The notes: generated from the letters alone by a model not told the origin. DNA of 47,803 nucleotides from Methylobacterium ajmalii (GCF_016613415.1 NZ_JACWCT010000120.1:1-47803); one strand, 5' to 3'. Counted from the stretch's first letter, positions 24,728 to 33,094 are shown. Numbers and translations are program-made.

Positions 24728-25684
24728 ATGACCACCGCCCCGCACATCCCCTGGACCTACGCCCGCCTCGCCGGCCTGCCGCTGGCGTGGCGCCGGCGGG
24801 TGCTGAGATCGGTCCTGGCGGTGCGCGGCCTCGCCGCCCGCCTGCGGGGCCGGACCGACGAGGCCGGCTTCGCCGCCACCTTCGAGAGCGTCCTGCGCCT
24901 GCCGCGGCGCGAGGCCCTGCGCCTCTCGCGCGAGGCCGCCCGGCACGACGTCGCCTCCGAGATCGAGTGGTGCGCCCTGCACCGCCGCCCGGTCGCCGCG
25001 ATCCTGCGCGACGTCGCCCGCGTCTCGGTCGCCGAGCCCGCCGTGATGGAGCGCGTCGCCGCCTCCGGCCGGCCGGTGATCCTCGCGCCCCTGCACATGG
25101 GCGCCTACGTGCTGGGGCTCGCCGCCCTGATGGTGCGCTACTTCCCCGGCCGCCCGATGCTGGTGCTGCGCCAGCGCGACGACATGGTGATGGAGACGCA
25201 GGTCATCGAGCGCCTGCGCGAGATCGACGTCGACGTGCGCTTCCTGAACGTGACCGAGCGGGGCGACTTCCTCTCGGCGATCCGCTTCGCCCAGAAGGGC
25301 GCGGTGATCGTGGTGTTCTGCGACCTCGACCCGTCCTACGGCGCGCCGGCCCAGATGCCGATGTTCGGCCGTCCCTTCCGCTTCGCCTTCGGCACCGACA
25401 CCCTGGCGCGCCTCACCGGCGCCACCGTGGTGCCGCTCGCCACAACCATGGACGACGACGGCGACACCGTCGGCATCGGGCGGCCTTTCGAGGTGCGCGG
25501 CAGCGCCCCAGAGGAGCGGGCAGTCGTGGCCGACATCATGCGCCGGCACCTCCAGGCCGCAATCGCGGCCCGGCCGGAACAGTGGCACCTCTGGCCGATG
25601 CTCGCCGATTATTTACCATCTTCTGAGACGGTGCAGGACAACCTTCCGGAGGACGGAGGGGCGCCGCAGACCCTCGCGGCGTAG
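24728..25684 (+). CDS. LpxL/HtrB-like acyltransferase in the peptide cluster
   Basis: A 318-residue protein preceded by GGAGGAG. Its central part resembles the lipid A lauroyl/myristoyl acyltransferase family: VILAPLHMGAYVLGL, FCDLDPSYG, and MPMFGRPFRFAFGTDTLARLTGATVVPL correspond to the family's HX4D/E box, second block and acceptor region. The catalytic His is present (H123), but the acidic residue expected five positions on is V128. There is no clear N-terminal membrane anchor. It lies between the peptide genes and the adaptor/exporter genes (22 bases before the adaptor). It may acylate the peptides or act on a lipid needed for export or immunity. Family membership is fairly sure; the role is inferred. 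Confidence 0.72.
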   Translation: MTTAPHIPWTYARLAGLPLAWRRRVLRSVLAVRGLAARLRGRTDEAGFAATFESVLRLPRREALRLSREAARHDVASEIEWCALHRRPVAAILRDVARVSVAEPAVMERVAASGRPVILAPLHMGAYVLGLAALMVRYFPGRPMLVLRQRDDMVMETQVIERLREIDVDVRFLNVTERGDFLSAIRFAQKGAVIVVFCDLDPSYGAPAQMPMFGRPFRFAFGTDTLARLTGATVVPLATTMDDDGDTVGIGRPFEVRGSAPEERAVVADIMRRHLQAAIAARPEQWHLWPMLADYLPSSETVQDNLPEDGGAPQTLAA

Positions 25685-25705
25685 AGCCTCGCGAGCGGAC
25701 GATCG

Positions 25706-26983
25706 ATGAGCGAACCCGCGGCGCCTCCCCCCGCGGAGGCCACGTTCCAGCGCCGGCGGATCAACGGCACCGTCCACCTCCAGCACGACCGCGGCGCCGT
25801 CTGGATGGCGTGGTTCTTCGGCGCCATCATCGTGGTGATCGTGGCGAGCCTCTTCCTCGGCCGGCTCGCCCGGTCGGAGGCGGTGCGGGGCTACGTTTCG
25901 GCGGCGTCGGGCCTCACCCGCCTCGACGCCCAGGCCGCCGGCATCGTCCGCGAGATCGCCGTCAAGCAGGGCGACACCGTCAAGCGCGGCGCGCGCCTGA
26001 TGCAGATCCAGCTGCGCGAGCAGACGACCGGGGGCGTCTCGACCGTCGGGGCGACGCTGCGCAGCCTGCAGGAGCGCCGGACCAGCCTCGCCGCCGAGGA
26101 GGCGCGCCTCTTGGTCTACCTCGATTCGACCCGCGGCGACCGCGCCGAGACCGAGCGCAACGTCACGGCGGTGCTGCGCGCCCTGGACGAGCAGGAGCGC
26201 ACGCTCAAGGAAGGCCTGGCCCAGCAGGAGGAGATGGTCTCGCGCGTCGAGGCCTACCTCCGCCAGGGCTACGCCACCCGCGAGACCCTCAACGGCCAGC
26301 GCCGCGCCGCCCTCGACTACGCCCGCCAGATCGCCGAACTGCGCGCCCGCCGGGCCGAGCTGCGCCAGAGCACCTCCGAGCGCCTGCGCGCGCAACGCAC
26401 CGGCGACACCGAGAAGGCGGCCCAGCTCGCCACCACCCGCAACGAATTGAGCGCCATCGAGGCGCAGATCACCGCGCTCGGCGCCCAGTCGCGCATCGAC
26501 GTGGTGGCCCCCACCGACGGGGAGGTCGCGGGCCTCTACGTCCAGCCCGGCGATTCGGTCACCGCCGACCAGGTGGTGGCGATCCTCGGCGACACCCGGG
26601 CCGATCCGCTGGTCGTGCTGGAGGTGCCGGCCCGCGCCATCGGGCTCGCCAAGGTCGGCCAGGAGGTGGTGCTGAAATACGACGCCTTCCCGTTCAAGAC
26701 CTTCGGCATCGCCAAGGGGGCGATCGCGGTGATCTCCGGCACGCCTCTGCGCAACCCGATGCTGGCCTCCGCCGACGACGGCACCGGCGACGCGGCAGCC
26801 GCCGCGGCGCGCCAATCGGTCTACCGGGTCGAGGTGCGGCCCGAGTCGCGCACCATGCGGGCCTACGGGACCGACGAGCCGATCCGCATCGGCTCGACGC
26901 TGTCGGCCGACATCGTGGTCGAGCGCCGCCGGCTGATCGACTGGATGCTCGATCCGATCCGGGCGATGCGCGGGCGTGGGTGA
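25706..26983 (+). CDS. HlyD-family periplasmic adaptor of a type I peptide exporter
   Basis: A 425-residue membrane fusion protein. A short cytoplasmic N-terminus is followed by one membrane segment (residues ~32-51, WMAWFFGAIIVVIVASLFLG). The first lipoyl half follows (GLTRLDAQAAGIVREIAVKQGDTVKRG), then a long coiled-coil hairpin (~110-260) and the second lipoyl half plus beta barrel (IDVVAPTDGEVAGLYVQPGDSV). The domain order fits adaptors of bacteriocin exporters (CvaA-like). It starts 22 bases after the acyltransferase stop and ends 18 bases before the ABC exporter, so these are operon partners bridging the exporter to a TolC-type channel. Confidence 0.9.
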   Translation: MSEPAAPPPAEATFQRRRINGTVHLQHDRGAVWMAWFFGAIIVVIVASLFLGRLARSEAVRGYVSAASGLTRLDAQAAGIVREIAVKQGDTVKRGARLMQIQLREQTTGGVSTVGATLRSLQERRTSLAAEEARLLVYLDSTRGDRAETERNVTAVLRALDEQERTLKEGLAQQEEMVSRVEAYLRQGYATRETLNGQRRAALDYARQIAELRARRAELRQSTSERLRAQRTGDTEKAAQLATTRNELSAIEAQITALGAQSRIDVVAPTDGEVAGLYVQPGDSVTADQVVAILGDTRADPLVVLEVPARAIGLAKVGQEVVLKYDAFPFKTFGIAKGAIAVISGTPLRNPMLASADDGTGDAAAAAARQSVYRVEVRPESRTMRAYGTDEPIRIGSTLSADIVVERRRLIDWMLDPIRAMRGRG

Positions 26984-27001
26984 GCGCGAGAGGATGATCC
27001 G

Positions 27002-29152
27002 ATGACCGACTGGCTCAAGCGCGTGCTCAGCCCGCGCCGGCGGGTGCGCTCGATCCTCCAGAACGAGGCCAACGAGTGCGGGCTCGCGGCGCTCGCGATG
27101 GTGGCGAACTACCACCGCCACGACATCGACCTCGCCTACCTGCGCGCGCTCTTCCCGCTCTCGCGCCGCGGCATGACGCTCGCCAGCATCGTCACGCTCG
27201 CCGACAGCCTCGACCTCGACGCCAGCGGCTACGCCCTCGACGGGGTGGCCGAGCTGGAGCAGGTGGCCCTGCCGGCGATCCTGCACTGGCGCGGCAACCA
27301 CTTCGTGGTCCTGGAGAAGATTTCTCGCGGACGCTACCACGTCCACGACCCCGAATTCGGCCTGCGGATCTACGAGCGGGCCGACATGGAGCGGTTCTTC
27401 GCCGGGATCGTGCTCGAATTCGCGCCTCGGATGGACTTCCGCGCCATCAAGGCCGGCGACCGGCTCAAGCTGCTCGACATCCTGCGCACCACCCGGGGCC
27501 TCGGCGGCACGGTGTGGCAGATCACGCTGGTCTCGGTGGCGATCTCGCTCCTGGGCCTCACCACCCCGGTGCTGCTCCAGATCGCGCTCGACGTGGTGAT
27601 CCCGCAGGTCGACCTCGACCTGATGCAGATGCTGGCCGCCGGCCTGATCCTGATGATGCTGTTCGAGGCGTTCGGGCAGTGGCTGCGCGGCTACATCGCG
27701 CTGCGCGCCTCGACGCTGCTGCAGCTCCAGTTCACCCGCAACGTCGTCGGCCACGCGCTCAGGCTGCCCCTGAGCTACTTCGAGCTGCGCCATCCGGGCG
27801 ACTTCGTCACCCGGATCCAGTCGATCGACACGGTGCGCAACTTCCTGGTCGGCGGACTCGTGACGTCGTTTGCCGATATCGGCACGTCGTTCCTGCTCGT
27901 CGGGCTGATGTTCTACTACTCGGCCCCGATGGCGGCGATCACGCTGGCGACGCTCGCCGCCGTGCTGGCGATGCGCTTCGTCACCTTCCCGACGCTCGAC
28001 CGCGCCACCGCGGGCTCGCTCGAGGCGCGCTCGCAGGAGCAGGCGAGCCTGATCGACGGCCTGCAGCGCATCGGCAGCCTGAAGGCGCACAACAGCACCG
28101 AGCTCTTCACCATGAACTGGTTCGAGAGCTTCGCGCGCTTCGCCAACCTCGACTTCCGGGCGAAGAAGGCGGGGCTCGACGCCGAGTTCCTGATGCACGC
28201 CGTCATCGCGGTCAGCACCGTGACGACGCTCTATCTCGGCATCACCGGGGTCATCAAGAACACCCTGACGATCGGCACGCTCTACGCCTTCATCGCGCTG
28301 CGCACCGACTTCTTCGACCGGGTCAACCACCTGACCTCGAGCCTGCTGCAGCTCGCCGCCCTCAAGGTCCATGTCGCCCGCCTCGACGACGTGATCGGGC
28401 AGGCGCCCGAGGAGGGCTTGCACGAGGCGACCTTCCACCGGGCGATCCGCAAGGAGATCCGGATCGAGGACGTGACGATCCAGTTCGGCCGCGGCGACGA
28501 ACCGATCCTGACCGGCGCTTCGCTCGCCATCGATGTCGGCCGCTGCGAGACCATCGCGATCGTCGGCGCCTCGGGCTCGGGCAAGTCCTCGCTGATGCGG
28601 GTCCTGGCGAGCCTGACCGAGCCGGCCTCTGGCTCGGTCACGGTGGACGGCGTCGCGCTCGGCCAGTTCGGCAAGCGCGAGTACCGGGCCAATCTCGGCG
28701 TCGTCTTCGCCGATGACGGGCTGTTTGCCGGCACCGTCGCCGACAACCTGTCGCTGTTCGACCCCGCCGTATCCCATGCCGAGATGGAGGCGGCCCTGGT
28801 CCGGGTCAGCTTACGCGACGAGGTCGAGCGGCTGCCGCAGGGCTACGCCACCCACGTCTCGGAGGAGGGCAGCGTTCTCTCCACCGGCCAGCGCCGGCGC
28901 CTGCTGCTCGCCCGCGCCCTCTGCCGCCGGCCGCGGCTGCTGCTCCTCGACGAGGTGACGGCGAACCTCGATCCGGCCACCGAGACGGCGCTCGTCGAGA
29001 GCCTGAAGGGCGTGAAGGCCGCCAAGGTGTTCATCACCCACTCCGAGCGGCTGCTCGACCAGGTCGACCGGGTGTTTCGCATCGAGAACGGGCGCCTGAC
29101 CGAGGACCCGCGCCCACCGGCGAAGCCCGGGCCGGTGACGGAGGCGGCGTGA
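27002..29152 (+). CDS. Peptidase-C39-containing ABC exporter (PCAT) for double-glycine peptides
   Basis: A 716-residue bifunctional protease/exporter. The N-terminal C39 peptidase keeps its catalytic residues: Q20 (oxyanion hole), C26 in NECGLAAL, H100 in GNHFVVL and D116 in HVHDPEFG. A six-helix membrane domain spans ~155-430. The ATPase has Walker A GASGSGKSS near 522, signature LSTGQRRRLLLARA (T in place of the usual second G), Walker B RLLLLDEVTANLD and an H-loop in ITHSERLLD. Such proteins cleave leaders after Gly-Gly and export the core across the inner membrane, as CvaB does for microcin V. The adjacent leader peptides are the natural substrates. Confidence 0.94.
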   Translation: MTDWLKRVLSPRRRVRSILQNEANECGLAALAMVANYHRHDIDLAYLRALFPLSRRGMTLASIVTLADSLDLDASGYALDGVAELEQVALPAILHWRGNHFVVLEKISRGRYHVHDPEFGLRIYERADMERFFAGIVLEFAPRMDFRAIKAGDRLKLLDILRTTRGLGGTVWQITLVSVAISLLGLTTPVLLQIALDVVIPQVDLDLMQMLAAGLILMMLFEAFGQWLRGYIALRASTLLQLQFTRNVVGHALRLPLSYFELRHPGDFVTRIQSIDTVRNFLVGGLVTSFADIGTSFLLVGLMFYYSAPMAAITLATLAAVLAMRFVTFPTLDRATAGSLEARSQEQASLIDGLQRIGSLKAHNSTELFTMNWFESFARFANLDFRAKKAGLDAEFLMHAVIAVSTVTTLYLGITGVIKNTLTIGTLYAFIALRTDFFDRVNHLTSSLLQLAALKVHVARLDDVIGQAPEEGLHEATFHRAIRKEIRIEDVTIQFGRGDEPILTGASLAIDVGRCETIAIVGASGSGKSSLMRVLASLTEPASGSVTVDGVALGQFGKREYRANLGVVFADDGLFAGTVADNLSLFDPAVSHAEMEAALVRVSLRDEVERLPQGYATHVSEEGSVLSTGQRRRLLLARALCRRPRLLLLDEVTANLDPATETALVESLKGVKAAKVFITHSERLLDQVDRVFRIENGRLTEDPRPPAKPGPVTEAA

Positions 29153-29403
29153 GGGACTGGCGGCTCGAGGCATGGTTTTCTAACCGCCCTCACCAGCATC
29201 GAAACCTAATGCTATTTCGGAGCCGCGGAAGCGGAGGCCGAATCCGGAACCGCCAGCAATGCAAGGCAAGAGCGGCAAGTTTGCCGGTCTGCGAGATTTG
29301 CTCCGGACAAATAAAAGCCCAGCAGCCAACTGACAAAATTTGTTAAGCCCATCCCTATGCAGATCGGCCTTCGGACAGTTATCAACATGCCGAACTTCAG
29401 CAC

Positions 29404-29934
29404 TCAAGAAAGCTTTCGCAGATCGAAAGACTTGATAGGCGGAAAATAAATGCATTCGATGGCGTCGAATGTTACATCGAATGCGCTGCTGGCGTTGCGG
29501 GCATAAGCCAGCGCATCCTCATGCCGATCACTCCTCACCTGCGTACTGAGCGTGCAGTGAGGTTTCCACGTCCCAGGACGATAATGCGGCCGACAAGACA
29601 TAGGATCGATGGTGGCGTGAATCGCTTCGTGGACCTTCCGCAGGACCACGTTAGGACGGGGCGAAGCCCATAGAACCATCGGCGGCCCGTCAAAGCTGCG
29701 AATGGCGTCAAAGGTTAGCGTGAGCGCGCCGATGTCTCTGCTGGCTTCATCGAGTGCCCTCCGAACCTCGTTTTCTTCCACCACCTCACCATCGTAGATG
29801 GCGAGGGTAACGTGGGGCGGGTAGCCGAGGAGAGACATCGAGGGGCGATCCTCGAACTGCTGCACAACATCCCACAGCGCACGAACGATGCCTGCGCTCG
29901 GATGGTCGCTCCGCATTGAAATCGCGAACCCCAC
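29404..29934 (-). CDS. 2H phosphoesterase / 2'-5' RNA ligase-like protein
   Basis: A 176-residue protein starting at a GTG (29934). It has the two HxT motifs that define the 2H superfamily, HVTL (H41) and HCTL (H126), about 85 residues apart, each on a beta strand. Members include LigT RNA ligases and cyclic phosphodiesterases acting on RNA 2',3'-cyclic phosphate or nucleotide derivatives. An internal ATG at residue 7 is an alternative start. Its DNA is visibly less GC-rich than its neighbours, with codons such as ata, aaa and tta-like third positions, suggesting recent acquisition. It separates the exporter from its probable outer-membrane partner. Confidence 0.82.
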   Translation of the reverse strand: MGFAISMRSDHPSAGIVRALWDVVQQFEDRPSMSLLGYPPHVTLAIYDGEVVEENEVRRALDEASRDIGALTLTFDAIRSFDGPPMVLWASPRPNVVLRKVHEAIHATIDPMSCRPHYRPGTWKPHCTLSTQVRSDRHEDALAYARNASSAFDVTFDAIECIYFPPIKSFDLRKLS

Positions 29935-30054
29935 GCCCCGACCCCTGCATCTGCCGCTTCTCCTATATCAGAAGGCAGCGTCGCACCCCGAGCGGTCTTT
30001 CGCCCATGGCCGCCCGTCATGCGGTCAAGATTATCGGTTTTTGGCTCGAACCCA

Positions 30055-31536
30055 TCAACGACCATCCTCTTCCGCCCGCGACACCCGTAGCACCAGAGCT
30101 GGCTGCGGCTTCGAAACCAGCCCTGCGCGACCGCGCAGGGCCGGGGCTGTCTCCACCGGCACCGCCGCGAGCGAGCGGCGCAGGGCCGGCGGCGGCGGAG
30201 AGGCGAGGGACTCGAACCGCCCGCCCGGTCCGCCCGGCGCGGCGTCGAGGAGGGCGGCGGCCGCGGCGAGTTGCAGCGACTGGCCGTCGCGCTCGTTCAG
30301 GACGATCTCGGCCGCCACCTCGGCATTGGCGAGCTCGCCCCGGATGTTCAGTTCGTCGAGCACCGTGCGGAACCCCGCCGTCCGCTCGATCGAAAAGCCC
30401 CGCATCGTCTCGCGCAGCTCGCGGATGCGGGCGACGAGCTGCGTGTACTGCTCGGCGGTGGCCTGGCGGCGCGCGAAGGCGATGCGGGCCGAGGTCAGGG
30501 TCGCGAGTTCCTTGTCCTGTGCCTCGTAGCCGCGCTGGCGCGCGAAGGCCGAGGCCTCGCCGATGCGGGGCAGGGTGCCGGGCTCGTAGATCGGCACGGT
30601 CGCCACGATCCGGGTCGTGGTGTCGGTGATCCGGTCGAGGACCGGGCTGTAGCCGAGCTGCCCGATCTTGGAGAATTGCAGGTTGACCTTGGGCAGGAGG
30701 TCGGCGACCGCCGCCTTGGCCTGATAGCCGGCGGCCTCGGCCTCGAGCTGGAACGCCGCGATGTCGGGATTGGCCCGGCGCACCAGATCGGCAAAGGCGT
30801 CGGCGCTGCGCGGCAGCCCGTCAGGCAGGCGCGGCGGGCGCATCCGCTCCGGCGCCATCCGGGTCAGGCGGGTGAACTCCAGCCGCGAGGCGGTGAGGTC
30901 GGCCTGGGCGCGCAGGCGCAGGGCCTCGGCCTCCTGCACCCGCGAGCGGGCGAGCGCCGTGTCGGTGCGGGTGGCGTCGTTGAGCTCGAACTGCTTGTCG
31001 GTGAAGGCGGCGATGCGCTGGATCGCGGCGAGCTGCGCCTCGCGGGCGGCGAGGATGCGGGTGTCGCGCAGGACCGCGATATAGGCCAGCGCGGTGTCGA
31101 GCAGCACCTGCTGGCGCCGGCCGATCAGCAGCATCCGGCCCGATTCGGCCAGCGTGCGGGCCGACTGGAAGCCGTGCCAGCGCCGGAATCCGTCGAAGAG
31201 CAGCAGGCTCGCGGAGATGCCGACGACGCTCGGCGCACGCCGGGGCGTCGCGTCGAGCCCGACCACCGGCGGGGCGGCGTCGGGCGCGTAGGTGATGCGG
31301 CTGCGCAGCGGGCGGTCGGCGGTGAAGGCCACGCTCGGCATGAAGGCGTCGATGGCGCCGCGCAGGCGTTCCTCGGCCCCGTCCTGGCGGGCGCGCTCGG
31401 CCCGCAGCACGAAGCTCGATTCGAGCGCGGCGGCGGAGGCCTCCTCCAGGCTCTGCGCGCCGGCCGGACCGGCCATGCCCGCCAGGATCGCGAGGATGCA
31501 AGCCAGCCTCTCAACCCTCGCGCGCCGCACCGGCAT
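30055..31536 (-). CDS. TolC-family outer-membrane efflux protein
   Basis: A 493-residue outer-membrane channel. The ATG at 31536, preceded by CGGAGA, leads into a signal peptide (ARVERLACILAILAGMAGPAGA). Two long helical repeats typical of the OEP family follow: SLEEASAAALESSF and VLLDTALAYIAVLRDTRILAARE in the first half; DAFADLVRRANPDIAAFQLEAEAAGYQAKAAVADLLPKV and the ARRQATAEQYTQLVARIRELRE helix in the second. It should trimerise and connect to the HlyD-type adaptor, completing a type I export path. It is on the opposite strand, 900 bases beyond the exporter, and probably has its own promoter. Confidence 0.92.
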   Translation of the reverse strand: MPVRRARVERLACILAILAGMAGPAGAQSLEEASAAALESSFVLRAERARQDGAEERLRGAIDAFMPSVAFTADRPLRSRITYAPDAAPPVVGLDATPRRAPSVVGISASLLLFDGFRRWHGFQSARTLAESGRMLLIGRRQQVLLDTALAYIAVLRDTRILAAREAQLAAIQRIAAFTDKQFELNDATRTDTALARSRVQEAEALRLRAQADLTASRLEFTRLTRMAPERMRPPRLPDGLPRSADAFADLVRRANPDIAAFQLEAEAAGYQAKAAVADLLPKVNLQFSKIGQLGYSPVLDRITDTTTRIVATVPIYEPGTLPRIGEASAFARQRGYEAQDKELATLTSARIAFARRQATAEQYTQLVARIRELRETMRGFSIERTAGFRTVLDELNIRGELANAEVAAEIVLNERDGQSLQLAAAAALLDAAPGGPGGRFESLASPPPPALRRSLAAVPVETAPALRGRAGLVSKPQPALVLRVSRAEEDGR

Positions 31537-31822
31537 CTGATCTCCGACAATGAGTGGAACCGGGAACCAGGCTCGGCGACCGTCCTTCGCGAGTTTGATT
31601 TCTTCTTGGCGCAACAAGGTAAATGAAGCCTTACCCCCAAGTGCCAAGACTTACGGGCTGCAGCTGCGAAGGACGAAAACAATGAATTCGCCGGTACGGC
31701 CCGCCCCCGATTTGAATGTAACGATGCCATATGCATCTAAAAGAGAATGATGATTGCAAGTAATTTTCGTGAAAAATCGGTCGATAGCCAAAGAACTCGC
31801 CACCATCTGCGCTCGTGGCGTG
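31537..31822. other. Intergenic region between the TolC and GntR genes
   Basis: A 286-base gap, less GC-rich around 31715-31790, that should hold the TolC gene promoter on the minus strand. A partial Fur-like match (gagaatgatgattgcaag, 31743-31760) was noted but is weak. Confidence 0.35.
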
Positions 31823-32893
31823 TCATCCGGCGTCTGCAGGGCTGTCCGGGGAAGGACAATGCGCGGGCTCTCCCCTCTCCCCGCCCGCGGGGAGAGGAGA
31901 AAATCCGGCGCTATTCCTTTCGCCGGACAACTCCGCGGCGAAGGGATGCGCCTCGTCGGCCTCCGCCTCCGGCTCGCCCACCGGCGCCGGCACACCGCCG
32001 AGCGGTCCGACCGCGATCGAGCGCAGCAGCGTCGCCCGGGCGGTGCGCAGGTGCGCCCGGCAGGTCTGGTCGATCAGGCGCAGGTCGCGGGAGCGCAGCG
32101 CGTCGATGTAGTCGAGGTGCTCGAGCAGGGCGACGCGGTTGCGCTCCTTCTCGTCCGACTTGTCCCACTGGTAGTGGTAGTGGAAGATGATCGAGATCAC
32201 GTCGTAGAAGTCGCGGATGAACCGGTTGCGCGACGCGTCGTGGATCAGCCGGTGCAGGCGCTCGTCGAGGCGCGAGAAGTCGCGGTAGCGACCGTCGATC
32301 TCGGCCAGCAGCGCACGGTGCTCGCCCGCGATGGCGTCGAGCTCGGCCCAGGCCGGGGCGTCCGGCGCCAGTTCGACGAAGCGACGGGCCGAGCGGAGCT
32401 CGAACATCTCGCGGATCTCGTAGATCTCGGCGGCGAAGTCCGGCGTCACCCCGGCGAAGATCCAGCCGCTGTTCTCGCGCCGCTTGAGGAGCCCGACCTG
32501 GCTGAACCGGGTCAGGTATTCCCGTACCGCCGTGGTCGAGGTGCCGAACAGGCGCGCCAGCTCGGAGGTGTTGACCGCCTGGCCCGGGCGGCAATCGCCC
32601 TGCAGCACCCATTGCATGAACTTGCGCTCGACGGCCTCGGCCACCGTCTCGGTCTCGAAATCGGGAAAGTAGTCGGCCGGACCGGGATGGCGCAGGAGGC
32701 GGCGCCGGCCGCCCTCGGTCCCGACGAGGCCCGCCTCCGCGAGCCCCGCCAGCACCGCCCGCACCGTGGTGCGGCTGACCTCCAGCACCCCGGACAGCTC
32801 GGCCTCGGAGGCCCCCCAGGGCCCGGGCGACCGGGCCGCCAGCAGCGTCAGGCACCGGTTGTAGGCCCGCTTGTGGACCGTGTTCGCCCGCAT
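31823..32893 (-). CDS. GntR/FadR-type regulator with two winged-helix domains and a repeat-derived tail
   Basis: A 356-residue regulator starting at the ATG at 32893. Two DNA-binding winged helices occur in tandem: ASEAELSGVLEVSRTTVRAV (about 30-60) and NTSELARLFGTSTTAVREYL (about 105-135). The helical FCD ligand-binding domain follows (FAAEIYEIREMFELRSARRF ... RLDERLHRLIHDASRN ... DQTCRAHLRTAR). The last ~35 residues, with PLPAGGERG, come from a palindromic repeat inserted at the 3' end and are not part of the fold. It is divergent from the dehydrogenase/ABC-importer operon and most likely represses it, with a sugar-acid-type inducer. Confidence 0.88.
   Translation of the reverse strand: MRANTVHKRAYNRCLTLLAARSPGPWGASEAELSGVLEVSRTTVRAVLAGLAEAGLVGTEGGRRRLLRHPGPADYFPDFETETVAEAVERKFMQWVLQGDCRPGQAVNTSELARLFGTSTTAVREYLTRFSQVGLLKRRENSGWIFAGVTPDFAAEIYEIREMFELRSARRFVELAPDAPAWAELDAIAGEHRALLAEIDGRYRDFSRLDERLHRLIHDASRNRFIRDFYDVISIIFHYHYQWDKSDEKERNRVALLEHLDYIDALRSRDLRLIDQTCRAHLRTARATLLRSIAVGPLGGVPAPVGEPEAEADEAHPFAAELSGERNSAGFSPLPAGGERGEPAHCPSPDSPADAG
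31874..31897. repeat. REP-like palindrome within the 3' end of the GntR gene
   Basis: A perfect 9-bp stem, cctctcccc (31874-31882) and ggggagagg (31889-31897), with a six-base loop. This kind of 'CTCTCCCCgcccGCGGGGAGAG' palindrome is a typical extragenic repeat; here it is read as codons of the GntR tail. Confidence 0.7.
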
Positions 32894-32982
32894 TCCACCC
32901 CTCCCGAGGACCACCACTGCACCACGGCCGCGCGAGCGCGTCCATCGGCTCGTGAACCGGATCTTTGCGCATAAAAAACCGT

Positions 32983-33028
32983 TTGACAGCGCCGGATCGC
33001 CGGTCCTTTATGCACGATAATACATAAG
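32983..33028 (+). promoter_or_regulatory. Promoter/operator region of the dehydrogenase-importer operon
   Basis: A perfect -35 TTGACA at 32983-32988 is followed at suitable distance by the AT-rich ctttatg region (-10 about 33006-33012). An inverted repeat ttatg (33008-33012) / cataa (33023-33027) overlaps it. The position between divergent GntR and target genes suggests that the repeat is the GntR operator. Confidence 0.5.
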
Positions 33029-33094
33029 ACCACCCGGTGAGGACACGCCCTTGGCCCAGTTCGCCAGCATCTCCGCCTGCGCGGTCCCGCGCGC

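Noticed and set aside
31743..31760. Fur-box-like sequence gagaatgatgattgcaag near the TolC gene
   Set aside because: Only the first two hexamers fit the Fur consensus and the third does not; the site is also about 200 bases from the gene.
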